In this document: one piece after another, positions 25,538 to 35,268 of the stretch
How the letters are laid out: each line of letters starts with the position of its first letter
How positions within the stretch are numbered: the stretch's first letter is position 1
Source of the DNA: Vulcanisaeta souniana JCM 11219
GTDB lineage: Archaea; Thermoproteota; Thermoprotei; Thermoproteales; Thermocladiaceae
DNA: 64,000 nt
Direction of reading: 5' to 3'
Assembly (NCBI RefSeq): GCF_026000775.1
Contig: NZ_AP026830.1
Span: 891,056-955,055 of the forward strand
The notes under the pieces: generated by a model
Databases searched by the model: none
Told to the model about the DNA's origin: nothing
Seen by the model: only the letters and a program-made list of their open reading frames with translations
Program-made: the position numbers and the translations under genes

Positions 25538-26064
25538 ATGGAATTGGGCAAGCCCTGGATTAATTTAGGTGAGTATAGGAGAACGCGACTAATGGAGGCG
25601 CGTTACGAGGCTGAGATAGCAATTAGAATGCTCGGTGAGGGCTTGAGCAGGAACGCGACCGGTAAGGCATTCCAGGCATGGAAGTCCTTCCTCGCGGCGA
25701 TATCCACCGGTATGATCAACGAGTTAAGCAAGGTATATAGGCGTAAGGTAAGGGTTAGGGGATTGAAGGAGAGGATTAATGAGGCATTGTACGTGGTGGC
25801 CTTCATGCCCATGACACGCGTGTTCGAGGTATCCAAGGTACTTGCCGCACTAAGCCCAATGATACCGTACCTAACCCTGGCATCCCTCGAACTACATAGG
25901 TACCAATACAATGGGCCGGATAGGGAGGGGTATTCAGCGTGTTTAGGAGTGATGATGACGCTAGGGAGTTCATATGCAAGTTCCTAACCGACATGGCAGT
26001 TATATACCGGGAATTAACCAAGGAGGAATTCATAGACCTAACACAGTGCAAGCCAAGCACTTAA
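25538..26064 (+). pseudogene. PaREP1 family protein, frameshifted
   Basis: The ATG at 25538 opens a typical PaREP1 sequence (EARYEAEIAIRMLGEGLSR, NATGKAFQAWKSFL, LELHRYQYNGPDREG). At the four-G run 25927-25930 the correct continuation moves to another frame (VFSVFRSDDDAREFICKFL and on to a stop at 26064). One extra G restores a 175-residue protein of normal family length. The uncorrected frame ends at 25987. It may be intact in the real genome if the run is miscounted. Confidence 0.65.
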
Positions 26065-26097
26065 GCCTGGTACTCCTTAATGATGGGCCCTCAACCA

Positions 26098-26712
26098 TTA
26101 CCTACCCTGACCACCGTCCCCAGCACTTCTTTCCTTCTCAAGCCTTGTCGCCCAGCCGATCCAGGCCACCGCGTACCAATAAATCTTCCACACGTCAGGA
26201 AACCTATACCTATACTCCCTAACCAACTTCCAGGCAAGCTCCTTAAACCTATACGCCTCTTCAAGCGTCAACTCATCCTTCTGAATATACCTCCTAATCT
26301 CCTCAAACTCCGCCTTCGTCAAAGGATTACCACTGATCCTGCTAGCCAAGGACTCAAAGAGCCTATTCAACTCGCCCCTAATGACTGAGGCTGCCTCAGG
26401 CCTTAACACGCCCTCGTAACTCAGCATCTCAATCATAAACTCCTGGGAGTTGCGTATGGTTGTTGTAAAATCAAGGAGAGACCTCCTAAGCCGTGAAATC
26501 CCATCCTCAACCTTCTCCAACCTAGCCTTGACATTACCTAATTCAACCTTTATGCCACTTAACTCAGACTCAACGCCACTTAACCCTTTCCTTAACTCAT
26601 TGAGCCTATCCTCAATGCCCCTAAATCTACTGCCCAACCAATATGCCGTAGACACCGCCGACACAACTACCGTGATCACCACGCCAATAAATCCAATAAG
26701 CACCTCATCCAT
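26098..26712 (-). CDS. Membrane-anchored coiled-coil protein
   Basis: From the ATG at 26712 the protein has one N-terminal span (VLIGFIGVVITVVVSAVSTAY), then a long heptad-type coiled coil (residues about 30-95: RLNELRKGLSGVESELSGIK and following) and a mixed helical C-terminus (about 205 residues). Such anchored coiled-coil proteins are frequent in Thermoproteales, often with no assigned role. A CCATATAAGCC-type TATA sequence lies at 26743-26754. The frame is open to 26832, but the extra residues look non-native. Confidence 0.55.
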   Translation of the reverse strand: MDEVLIGFIGVVITVVVSAVSTAYWLGSRFRGIEDRLNELRKGLSGVESELSGIKVELGNVKARLEKVEDGISRLRRSLLDFTTTIRNSQEFMIEMLSYEGVLRPEAASVIRGELNRLFESLASRISGNPLTKAEFEEIRRYIQKDELTLEEAYRFKELAWKLVREYRYRFPDVWKIYWYAVAWIGWATRLEKERSAGDGGQGR

Positions 26713-27017
26713 ACCCAAGCACTCTAAATTAACAAAAACAAAGCCATATAAGCCTTCCCAAAAGGCCAAGGGACAAGGCCTAGCGCACATGCTATATAGC
26801 CCGTGTAAACCATGGTTCAGGCCACTGAGCATTTAATCAATAAATAAACTATTTATTTAATCAATCATTATACATATAGTATCTATACCATAGCCCGGTG
26901 CGCGCGCCCGCACCTACTCGCACAGGGTCTTATTTCAATTACACATAAATGAGAATACTCGCATTCCAACAATTAACGCCTAGACTAATTAAACCTAGGT
27001 GACAAAAAGAATGACAA

Positions 27018-27050
27018 GTCTCGCCCTTCAGGGCGGGGAGGAGGTCAGAA
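27018..27050 (+). mobile_element. IS200/IS605-type end relic
   Basis: The sequence has CGCCC-TTCA-GGGCG (27022-27035) followed by GGGAGGAGGTCAG. A hairpin of this type with a purine-rich GAGG..GTCA tail is typical of the conserved right end and omega RNA scaffold of archaeal and bacterial IS200/IS605 elements. No transposase frame is attached, so it is a solo end left by an element. Confidence 0.42.
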
Positions 27051-27324
27051 GAACTTAAACGCATCCCTTATTATTACATAATATATACCATGATGACTGA
27101 TTCCTTATAGTTACTTAATATTAAAAACATCATGATATAGCTTTTCCTCAATTATTCATGCCTTGTGTGCGACGTAATAATTAAAGCAGGTCGTAATGAT
27201 GGGCAAGTTTAAACACCAAGTGACGATTAAGTGGACTTTGTGAGTTTTGCGAAAAGGACTAAACTAGGCATTTTCCATAATGCTGTGATGAAATAACAAA
27301 GATCTTAAACGAAACTTAAACTAA

Positions 27325-27334
27325 GCTTATAAAT
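27325..27334 (+). promoter_or_regulatory. TATA box of the surface protein at 27353
   Basis: GCTTATAAAT is centred about 24 nt before the ATG at 27353, consistent with a leaderless transcript. Confidence 0.5.
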
Positions 27335-27352
27335 TAGTATAAAGCGTTACTA

Positions 27353-28198
27353 ATGATGAAAAGATCATTTGTGATGACTGCATTGATGATAGCCGTGATC
27401 ATCATAGCCATAGCAATTGCCATATTAAGGTCATCAATGCAATCCACATTGCCTATGAGTTACGTCAATAAACTCAAGGAATTGCTGATTAATGGTTCCT
27501 TCACTGCGACGTACAATAGAAGTTTTATGGAGACAATAAAAACAAGTTATGGTTATCAGCGAACCGCGCAGTGCAATGAAACAATGCAGTATGGTATTGG
27601 GTCAATTAATGATGGTAGGATCTTCATCAACACCGAGGAAACTTCATGCATGCCCTCCAACATACCCATTCTACCTACGGTAGAATTGGCTTATTGGACT
27701 AACGGAACGAGTATGTGCTTTGCGGTATACTCAATGGTGAACAACCGTAGTGAGGGAACCATTAATTGCTACCCTCCTGGGACATACCCACTGCTTAGGG
27801 TGTTCATGCCATTTAATGAGTTTTTGGGTAATGCTACATTCAACCTAGTCACCAGTGGGTATAGTGCCAATTACTCGGTGATTACATACATACATTACGT
27901 AAATACCACCAAATGGAACGGTCAAGCAACCTACTGTTTCCAGGTAATTAGCAACATAACTTTATCGCAAAGTGTGGCGCAGGGTTATAGTAATATTGCT
28001 ATTTTAACCTCATTAACATGCCTACTACCCAATGGTTTACCAGCCATTACAATATTTAATGAGACAGTAATAACGAAGTCTTCGTCAAGTGCCGTTACGT
28101 ATACGATTATGCAGGGCAGATCTGAACTAATAAACTACACACTGAATTACTTCAACACAACGGCGTTTAATGAATTAATATCAAAAATAAGGAGTTAG
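27353..28198 (+). CDS. Membrane-anchored extracellular glycoprotein, unknown
   Basis: The 281-residue protein has an N-terminal signal anchor (FVMTALMIAVIIIAIAIAIL) followed by a polar domain with many NxS/T sequons and paired cysteines (AQCNETM, ETSCMPS, TSMCFAVY, TINCYPPG, ATYCFQV, TCLLPNG). This looks like a disulfide-stabilised exported domain, perhaps a solute- or surface-binding protein. No family recognised. It is monocistronic. Confidence 0.6.
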   Translation: MMKRSFVMTALMIAVIIIAIAIAILRSSMQSTLPMSYVNKLKELLINGSFTATYNRSFMETIKTSYGYQRTAQCNETMQYGIGSINDGRIFINTEETSCMPSNIPILPTVELAYWTNGTSMCFAVYSMVNNRSEGTINCYPPGTYPLLRVFMPFNEFLGNATFNLVTSGYSANYSVITYIHYVNTTKWNGQATYCFQVISNITLSQSVAQGYSNIAILTSLTCLLPNGLPAITIFNETVITKSSSSAVTYTIMQGRSELINYTLNYFNTTAFNELISKIRS

Positions 28199-28268
28199 GG
28201 AGGTTACCGTATGGCAGGCCTACATGATTATTTAAATACATAGTTTCACCTAAACCGTGAACTGCTAA

Positions 28269-29018
28269 TTAAGGATTGCACTTAATATTGATCAATTCTA
28301 CATTACCTGACCCATTAATCACTATCGCGGTATCCGTGGCGTTTATGAACCTGTTTAACCACGAACCCGTGTTAGCTATGCGTAGCTCATTATTTATATT
28401 AGGTACGTGTGTATGCCCAATCACGATCCAATCATCCCTCCCAGCCCTCACAGCCAATCTAACCAACTTATCGTATAAACCACTAAGTAATTTATTCATC
28501 AGGGATGCAATTAATCCATTCTTAACAACGTAATCACCATGCAGGAACCAAAAAGTCTTACTGCCCATGACCAGCTTCACCGCCCCACGAATCACCCTAA
28601 CATTAACATTATCAATGCTGTACCTAGTCTCTTTATGATAAAACCTTGGATCGTGGTCATGCATCGCCATTACATAGATCACTTCCCTCAATCCATTAAT
28701 GCCTGACAAGCTTAAGCGTTGTATTAATTCATGCATATGCAATTGACTCATCACTTGCCTGTGTGCCTTGTCGAATAGGTCTCCGTTAATAACCAGGTAA
28801 ATGTTTTCCTTGTCTAGGCTCCTCAGGTAATTGCCAATACAGCAGAAGTTCCTTTTGTTTGATTCTAGGTGTAGGTCTGATATGGCGATTATTAACGGGT
28901 CATTACCCAACTCTATTGTCGCCACATAAGCTTTTTCGTATATGAATGGCATTTCATAAATCAGTAATGTAATGATTAATCCCAGCACTAATGATACCAT
29001 AATCACCGCTTGATTCAT
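28269..29018 (-). CDS. Membrane-anchored calcineurin-like phosphoesterase
   Basis: A 249-residue protein with one N-terminal span (VIMVSLVLGLIITLLIY) and the complete metallophosphoesterase motif series: ISDLHL, INGDLFD, AMHDHD (in place of GNHD), FLHGDYV and IGHTHVPN. The order resembles LpxH-like pyrophosphatases, but that lipid A substrate does not exist in archaea, so the target is unknown; a phospholipid or nucleotide is possible. The catalytic domain position relative to the membrane is not certain. Confidence 0.75.
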   Translation of the reverse strand: MNQAVIMVSLVLGLIITLLIYEMPFIYEKAYVATIELGNDPLIIAISDLHLESNKRNFCCIGNYLRSLDKENIYLVINGDLFDKAHRQVMSQLHMHELIQRLSLSGINGLREVIYVMAMHDHDPRFYHKETRYSIDNVNVRVIRGAVKLVMGSKTFWFLHGDYVVKNGLIASLMNKLLSGLYDKLVRLAVRAGRDDWIVIGHTHVPNINNELRIANTGSWLNRFINATDTAIVINGSGNVELINIKCNP

Positions 29019-29231
29019 GATGCCTAACCTTAACGTGTATTGTTAAATATTTAATGGTCAGTGCTCCGCCGTTTGGCTTCATTGCTCATAGCCCTTAAAC
29101 TTCATCATCAATAATTGTTTAAAGGGACTTGCGGTTTTAAGGTTTTTGTCATGGGGCCCTAACCACGGAGCTCACGATGTATATTACCGTTTAATTTCGT
29201 GATTATCTATATTATCTATAACCTACGCAAT

Positions 29232-29242
29232 GCTTATAAATA
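29232..29242 (+). promoter_or_regulatory. TATA box of proC that overlaps an upstream ATG
   Basis: GCTTATAAATA lies about 23 nt before the TTG at 29260. The in-frame ATG at 29230 is immediately before this box and would not be transcribed, so the box decides the start. Confidence 0.55.
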
Positions 29243-29259
29243 GGTTGTCCAAGTTGTGC

Positions 29260-30099
29260 TTGGGTGGTTTTATTGCCAGGTACGCAATAATCGGGCTTGG
29301 TAAAATAGGGACTGCCATAGCCAAGTCCCTAATAAAGTCTGGCGTTGATCCTACAAGTATAAGCGGTAGTGTTAGGAGAGTTGAGAGCATTAGTAGGGTT
29401 GGGCATGAATTACCTGGCGTATTTGTGACTACGAACAATGCAGAGGTTGTTAAGGGTGCGGACATAGTAATACTAGCCGTTAAGCCCTACCAAGTCCTTG
29501 ATGCCCTAATGCCCATACGTGATCTGCTCAGTAGCGATCAGTTGCTTATTTCTGTAGTTGCTGGGGTAACTACGGGCATTATAGAGGGCTTCGTTCTGTC
29601 GAAGGTCATTAGAGCCATGCCGAACATAGGCATTGTGATTGAGAGGGGCGTAACTGCCGTTGCGCCTGGTTCAAGGGTTTCTGAGGATGATGTTAAGAGG
29701 GCCTGCGGTATATTTAGTTCCATGGGCAGGTGCGTCGTTGTTAATGAGCGTTACATGGATGCAATAACCGCTATTAGTGGTTCTGGGCCTGCCTTCATGG
29801 CTTTAATACTCGAGGCACTTTGGGAAGCCGGATTACTGCTTGGCATACCTACTGATATCTCCTGGGAATTAGCCGTGGGCACCCTGGAGACCAGTGCTGA
29901 GTTGCTTAGGTTTAGGAAACCGTGGGAAGTCGTTGAGGAGGTTACGACGCCTGGTGGCGTGACGATCAGGGGAATTAAGGTTGCTGAGGAGGGTAGCCTT
30001 AGGGGTTTGATTATGAGGATGATTGAGGAGACCGCGAGGAGAGGTGGTGAGATCAGTAGGGAAATCGAAGCAGGCATTAGGTCAAGAATTAATAATTGA
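29260..30099 (+). CDS. proC: Pyrroline-5-carboxylate reductase
   Basis: About 279 residues with the Rossmann start YAIIGLGKIGTAIAKSL, the VILAVKPYQV segment, the proline-binding SGSGPAFMALILEAL and the TTPGGVTIRGI signature. It reduces pyrroline-5-carboxylate to proline with NAD(P)H, the last step of proline synthesis. I start at the leaderless TTG (29260); extending to the ATG at 29230 adds ten residues encoded by the TATA box. It is followed by a PLP enzyme of Cys/Met metabolism. Confidence 0.85.
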   Translation: MGGFIARYAIIGLGKIGTAIAKSLIKSGVDPTSISGSVRRVESISRVGHELPGVFVTTNNAEVVKGADIVILAVKPYQVLDALMPIRDLLSSDQLLISVVAGVTTGIIEGFVLSKVIRAMPNIGIVIERGVTAVAPGSRVSEDDVKRACGIFSSMGRCVVVNERYMDAITAISGSGPAFMALILEALWEAGLLLGIPTDISWELAVGTLETSAELLRFRKPWEVVEEVTTPGGVTIRGIKVAEEGSLRGLIMRMIEETARRGGEISREIEAGIRSRINN

Positions 30100-30141
30100 T
30101 AGACGCAATATTTAACTACTTCTTTAAAATTGGAAGTCTTC

Positions 30142-31299
30142 GTGGGTAAGGGAACGAGGAGTGTGCGTGGCAGTACTAGGCATGTAAACGATGAGGCTGG
30201 GTCCGTTATTGAACCAATATACCAAACATCATTGTTCGACTTCAGGGAGCCTGAGGACCGGCCCTCACTGCACGGTGTTGTTCCGCTTAAGTATAGTAGG
30301 GAGGACAACCCAACCGTTTATGCCGTGGAGAGCAAGATGGCCGAGCTTGAGCACGGCGTTGATGCACTCGGCACTTCCAGTGGCATGGCGGCAATAACCA
30401 CATTAATGATGTCGCTACTCTCTAAGGACTCTACGGTACTCATGCCCCTCGACGTCTACGGCTCAACGCTAGTACTCATGGAGAGACTGAACAGGTTTGG
30501 TGTCAGGACCGTAATCACCGACCCAGGCACTAATAACGTCATTAACTCCCTAAGGAACAGCATTAATGTTGTGTTCATTGAGTCCGTCTCAAACCCACTC
30601 CTCAGGGTTTATGATGTTCCTGAAATAGTTAAGGCTTCCCACGAAGCTGGCGCCACGGTCGTAGTTGACAATACCTTAGCCACGCCAATAGGCCTAACCC
30701 CAATTAATCATGGAGTTGACTTCGTGATCCACAGCGCCACCAAGTACCTTAGTGGCCATAATGATGTCGTGGCTGGTTTCATAGTTGGTAATGATGATAG
30801 GATCAAGGGTGTTTGGGAATGGAGGAGGTTCCTTGGCACGATCATGGAGCCATTCACCGCATTCCTACTGAATAGAGGATTGAAAACACTTCACATCAGG
30901 ATGAGAACCCATGAGGAAAACGCCAAGGCAGTAGCCGAGTTCCTAATGAATCACCCAAAGGTCGAGAGAGTTTATTATCCATGCCTCAATAATCATGAGA
31001 CTCATGAAACAGCGAAGAAACTACTCAGTAACTGCGGTGGCATAGTTAGTTTTGAGGTCAGGGGTGGCTTGAAGGAGGCCATGGCCGTTTATAAACACGC
31101 TAAGATGATAATACCGAGCGTCAGCTTCGGAGGCACCGAGAGCATAATAACGCACCCAGCAAGCACAACACACGCACACTGGAGCCCCGAGGATAGGGCC
31201 AGGGCGGGCATTAAGGACAACCTACTTAGACTGAGCGTGGGCCTTGAGGACCCTGAAGACATAATCAACGACCTCAGCCAAGCACTTAATTATGCCTAA
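30142..31299 (+). CDS. Cys/Met metabolism PLP-dependent enzyme (cystathionine gamma-synthase type)
   Basis: A protein of about 385 residues with the family features: PIYQTSLFDF, GTSSGMAA phosphate loop, VVDNTLATP, the PLP lysine in HSATKYLSGHNDV and the C-terminal SFGGTESIITHPASTTH. Members make or break cystathionine or act as methionine gamma-lyase or O-acetylhomoserine sulfhydrylase; sequence alone does not choose. A TATA box ATATTTAACT at 30108-30117 favours the GTG at 30142 over the TTG at 30130. Confidence 0.85.
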   Translation: MGKGTRSVRGSTRHVNDEAGSVIEPIYQTSLFDFREPEDRPSLHGVVPLKYSREDNPTVYAVESKMAELEHGVDALGTSSGMAAITTLMMSLLSKDSTVLMPLDVYGSTLVLMERLNRFGVRTVITDPGTNNVINSLRNSINVVFIESVSNPLLRVYDVPEIVKASHEAGATVVVDNTLATPIGLTPINHGVDFVIHSATKYLSGHNDVVAGFIVGNDDRIKGVWEWRRFLGTIMEPFTAFLLNRGLKTLHIRMRTHEENAKAVAEFLMNHPKVERVYYPCLNNHETHETAKKLLSNCGGIVSFEVRGGLKEAMAVYKHAKMIIPSVSFGGTESIITHPASTTHAHWSPEDRARAGIKDNLLRLSVGLEDPEDIINDLSQALNYA

Positions 31300-31472
31300 G
31301 CCTAAATTAATTTATAAGAAATTAGTTAATAACTTAGTTAAAATTAATTCGAAATCATTTGCTTAATAGGATGTTATTGTTAAATCAGCTTTCCTAATTT
31401 TATGATGCTTTACAATAAAGATTTGTTATAAACACTTATGAAATTTATATACTCCCATCTTATTATTAATTG

Positions 31473-31874
31473 ATGCCACCTTACATAGCGGATCATCCCT
31501 TTCCTCCATTGGTGGTGCAAGCATACGTTATTGATATGATATTCACAGATATTACTTTACATAGAGTAGTTTATAATAGTAAGGAATTAGGAATAGATGA
31601 GGATACATTACAAAGATTATTAAGTACTGTAAAAGAGTTTCAAAAGAAGAGAATGCAGATATACATTAAATTAGCGGAAATAGTAGCTAAATATCATAAA
31701 AGTCTAATTGAAGGTGAAATTGAAGAGACATTAAATATTAAGAATAAAATTGTCGAATTAATTGATGAGTATATAAAATTAGTAATTGATACTAATTTTA
31801 TAATAAGAAATACTCTTAAAGATAAATGGAATAAGATTAAAGATGATTATATGAAAGAGAAAAAGAAATTTTAA
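31473..31874 (+). CDS. AT-rich helical protein of unknown, probably foreign origin
   Basis: A protein of about 133 residues, all helical after a short N-terminus (MPPYIADHPFPPLVVQAY), very rich in Lys/Ile/Glu. Codons are markedly A/T-ending (AAA, ATA, TTA), unlike the surrounding genes that favour AGG, GTT and GCC. TTTATATA at 31442-31449 is 27 nt before the ATG. No family recognised. The composition suggests recent transfer from an AT-rich source such as a virus or Sulfolobales-type plasmid. Confidence 0.55.
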   Translation: MPPYIADHPFPPLVVQAYVIDMIFTDITLHRVVYNSKELGIDEDTLQRLLSTVKEFQKKRMQIYIKLAEIVAKYHKSLIEGEIEETLNIKNKIVELIDEYIKLVIDTNFIIRNTLKDKWNKIKDDYMKEKKKF

Positions 31875-31924
31875 GCGCCATTCCTAATTTCATGAAATAG
31901 AGTTCATTTTATCGTGAAATTTTC

Positions 31925-32916
31925 ATGATTAAAACAGTAAGTAAAAAATACAACGTAATAGTTATAATTTATTTGCTATTGTTTTTGGGTAAATTTTTGT
32001 TTACGTATGTGTTTTTACGGGCTTTATTTACTGCGGGTTCTAATGGATTTAAGTTATTCCTATTGACTATTGCCTATTCGCTATCAAGCCTCGCCACTTT
32101 CGCGCTGGTTAGGGTTAGGACCGCCAGGGCTCTTTATCCCTTTACGTCCCTCCTCCTTCTCATTAACCTTCCTTACCTACGCTTATTCACCACCGCGCTG
32201 CTTATGGGTATGTTAAGTGTCCATACATCCTCAGTAATCCCAAGCTTAGTCAGTAAGGAGAGGCTTGGTCGTGTAAACTCAGAGAGGGTCATCATGGGCT
32301 CACTGGGTGACTTAATGGGCATTGTGATGGCTTTATTCATTAAGCCCACCTGGCTTTACCTAGCAATACCCCTTTACCTACTAGCGTTGTTGCTTCCACG
32401 GTTTGAGTATAGGAGGAGCGAGAGGCTCGTCTTTTCCGAGGCTAGGTTAATTTACCTTAACTCGTTTCTACTGGGTATAGCCTATAGCCTAACCCCAGCA
32501 CTGATGGTCATGTGGTCCAGGGGTAATACCTACGAATTAGCCCTAATATATTCAGCACCACCAATAAGTAGCATAATAAGTGGTTTCCTTGGCCGTAGAC
32601 CATTGAAACTGGGGCGTGAATTAATCATTGCTATAGCCTCCACAGTTGTTATGGCTGCGACCACCGGCCTAATGGGCGTCGTGGGCAATCCCGTAATTGC
32701 CTGGACCCTCGCCTTAACTCGCTGGTTCTTCATGGCTATGTTTGAAATAGCCATAACAACATTCATACAACTCAGGTGGAGGAGTGATGTACTACCCGGG
32801 CATTCCTGGTATTACCCTTAACATTGATGATTGTACAGTGGGCCTTCACAACTGCAGCCCTGATAACCCTAACGGCAGCACTCGTATTGCTGCCATATAA
32901 ACTTAATACTAAATGA
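31925..32916 (+). pseudogene. MFS-like multi-span transporter, frameshifted near the C-terminus
   Basis: The ATG at 31925 opens a hydrophobic protein with about eight spans (VIVIIYLLLFLGKFLFTYVF, PFTSLLLLINLPYLRLF and others), resembling a shortened major facilitator. At the three-G run 32798-32800 the frame goes to an early stop at 32821, while the -1 frame continues with another span (AFLVLPLTLMIVQWAFTT, ALITLTAALVLL) to a stop at 32916. Restoring one G gives about 330 residues. The transport substrate is unknown. Confidence 0.5.
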
Positions 32917-33102
32917 GTCCCATTAAAAATCAATTATTCTGTATTCTAGATGTTGCACATTACATTAATGATTATTGTTCTTCTACCTGAGCGAAACCTG
33001 GAATCAACGTTGAGTTATTGAGCAAAAATGCTGAAACCAATTTACGTCCATAGGTATGCTGAATTACTTAAAAACTATAAACTACTTAATGTGTTATCAG
33101 TA

Positions 33103-34005
33103 ATGCAAACGCAGAGGCTACAGAGACTTTCGGATAATGTTTACGTTGTGATTGGTAGAACGAATGCCGGCGTGTTGGTTATAGATAATAATGAGTGCGT
33201 GATAATTGATACGGGAATTGACGAGGACTCAGGACGTAGAATACTCAACGCTATTAAACCCCTAAACCTAAGGGTTCGCGCCATAATAAATACTCACCAT
33301 CACGCGGACCACATCGGCGGTAACGCATTAATTGTTAAGAGGAGCGGTGCCACCGTCTACGCAACACCGGAGGATAAACCCTTCATAGAGAGGCCCGTGC
33401 TCGAACCGCTTTATCTCTTTGGCTCCTTCCCACCTAAGTTACTTAGGACGAAACTCCTTGAGGCTGAGGGCGTAGTGGTTAGGGACCTGGACGATCTACG
33501 TAGGGAGGTGGGTTTTGAGGTGATGCCGCTACCGGGGCATACGATGGGTATGGTCGGGATAGCCTACGGAAATACACTGTTCACGGCTGACGCGTTCTTC
33601 CCGGTTGACGTCATACGAAAGTACGGAGCGCCATACCACTTAAATGCCGGCCTCGCGCTTGAAAGCCTTAGGAAGCTCTCCGAGGGCGTGACTAGGTATG
33701 AGTACGTCGTGCCTGCCCACGGCGATGTAATGAAGCCTCAAGATGCTATTAACGTAATTAATGAGAATATTAATGCAATAAATAGGTTGAGGGAGCTCGT
33801 CCTTAGTAATGTCAATGATCAAGTAGTACTTGAGGACTTAATTGTAAAGCTACTCTCATCGTTGGGTATAAACATTGATTCACCACACAATTACCTGCTG
33901 AACCGCTCCGCACTCCTCTCATACATTGCCTGGCTGGCTGATGATGGATTACTAACAATCAACGCCGTGGGCAATAGGCTGATCGTCTCTAGGGTGAAGA
34001 GGTGA
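33103..34005 (+). CDS. Metallo-beta-lactamase fold hydrolase
   Basis: A protein of about 300 residues with the MBL metal motif NTHHHADHIGGN, a later LPGHTMGMVG, TADAFFP and VPAHGDV, in the order expected for a dinuclear zinc or iron hydrolase. A winged-helix-like C-terminal extension (about 240-300) is typical of archaeal and LACTB2-like members. CTTAAAAACTATAAA at 33067-33081 places the start at the ATG 33103 rather than the in-frame ATG at 33028. Substrate unknown; thioesters or nucleic acids are options. Confidence 0.72.
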   Translation: MQTQRLQRLSDNVYVVIGRTNAGVLVIDNNECVIIDTGIDEDSGRRILNAIKPLNLRVRAIINTHHHADHIGGNALIVKRSGATVYATPEDKPFIERPVLEPLYLFGSFPPKLLRTKLLEAEGVVVRDLDDLRREVGFEVMPLPGHTMGMVGIAYGNTLFTADAFFPVDVIRKYGAPYHLNAGLALESLRKLSEGVTRYEYVVPAHGDVMKPQDAINVINENINAINRLRELVLSNVNDQVVLEDLIVKLLSSLGINIDSPHNYLLNRSALLSYIAWLADDGLLTINAVGNRLIVSRVKR

Positions 34006-34086
34006 TAATTTAACTGAACTGGCGATACCCTTCTCAACATCATTAACTTAAGATTCCACTTTATATTTACGTAGCCTAACCATGCC

Positions 34087-35268
34087 ATGATGGGCATGCC
34101 CCGCAAAAAGGTTGTCGTTATTGGCGGTGGAATCGCAGGATTAACAATTGCAAATACACTAATCGAAAAGGCCAAGGACTCCGTTGAAGTCACCGTGATA
34201 ACCAGGGATAGGCACTACATCGGTGGACCAACGAGACCATTACTACTAACTAACGAGGAGGAGTACGGCAGGATCATCAGGGGTTATGAGGAGGTTGGGT
34301 TGAAGGGCGTCAATGTTGTTATGGGCGACGTGATTAGTATTGACTCCAACAATAGAGTTGTTAATTACGCCGAGACGCTACTCGGCAACCGCGTAAAGAG
34401 TTTAAGCTATGACTACCTCGTGCTGGCGCCTGGCGTTGTTTTTGATGGCTCATCAATAAACGGCTATGATAAGTACTGGTACATGAATGCCAATGTTTAT
34501 GACCCAGGTAGGGTCCACGTTCTCAAGAATAGGGTATGGAATATTAATGGTGGTGCGGTAATAGTATACGCACCAAAGGCGCCCTACCGCTGTGCGCCTG
34601 GCCCCGTCGAATCAGCACTTCTCATCCATACAATACTTAAGTACAGGGGTGTTAGGGATAAGGTTAGGATTATACATATTGATGCGAATGATAAGACGCA
34701 ACCGCCCGTGATAGCTGATGTTGTTAAGTTGATTTACGATAAGGCGGGCATTGAGTTAGTCACTAACCAGGAAATCGTCGAGATGAATGATAGGGAGGTG
34801 GTTACGAAAAGCGGTGAGAGGTATAAGTACGACCTGCTGGCAATGCTTGAGCCCAACAGGGTTCCATCATTCATAAGGGACGCTGGGTTAGGCACTGACT
34901 GGGTTGAGGTTAGGTCACCAACAGACCTGAGAACTCCAAAGTTCGATGATGTACTCGCCGCCGGCGATGCTGCAAAATTACCATACCCAAAGAATCAAGA
35001 AATCGCGTTCGAGAGCGCACTATTTGCCACCAACAAGATCCTAGAGGACCTGGGCAGTGATGAGAGGGTGTCCGTGCAGTATGCATTTGTTGGTTGGGCA
35101 TACGTCGGTAATATTGAGGGTAAGTTGGAGACTGTAAGTGTTCAATTCGGCTTTGATTACACGCAACAACCACCAAAGCCGAGTAAGGATCCTGAACCGA
35201 AGAGGGACTACACTGTGCAGAAGGATAGGTGGATGCAGACGTACCTAAGGAGGTTGTTTGGCTACTGA
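34087..35268 (+). CDS. Sulfide dehydrogenase/SQR-like FAD oxidoreductase
   Basis: A 393-residue flavoprotein with the N-terminal FAD motif [17 protein letters not shown] and a second FAD-contact [15 protein letters not shown]. The [14 protein letters not shown] segment carries the conserved cysteine of flavocytochrome c/sulfide:quinone oxidoreductase enzymes. It probably oxidises sulfide or another sulfur compound at the membrane. The C-terminal part is polar, so membrane attachment would be peripheral. CTTTATATTTACG at 34059-34071 fits a leaderless start at one of three close ATGs. Confidence 0.78.
   Translation: MMGMPRKKVVVIGGGIAGLTIANTLIEKAKDSVEVTVITRDRHYIGGPTRPLLLTNEEEYGRIIRGYEEVGLKGVNVVMGDVISIDSNNRVVNYAETLLGNRVKSLSYDYLVLAPGVVFDGSSINGYDKYWYMNANVYDPGRVHVLKNRVWNINGGAVIVYAPKAPYRCAPGPVESALLIHTILKYRGVRDKVRIIHIDANDKTQPPVIADVVKLIYDKAGIELVTNQEIVEMNDREVVTKSGERYKYDLLAMLEPNRVPSFIRDAGLGTDWVEVRSPTDLRTPKFDDVLAAGDAAKLPYPKNQEIAFESALFATNKILEDLGSDERVSVQYAFVGWAYVGNIEGKLETVSVQFGFDYTQQPPKPSKDPEPKRDYTVQKDRWMQTYLRRLFGY

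Larger units (their letters stand above)
26833..27352. other. Gene-free stretch
   Basis: AT-rich with one GC-rich patch (26896-26910, CCCGGTGCGCGCGCCC) and the IS-end-like hairpin at 27018-27050. No coding frame longer than a few dozen codons is seen. The promoter of the next gene is at 27325-27334. Confidence 0.4.
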
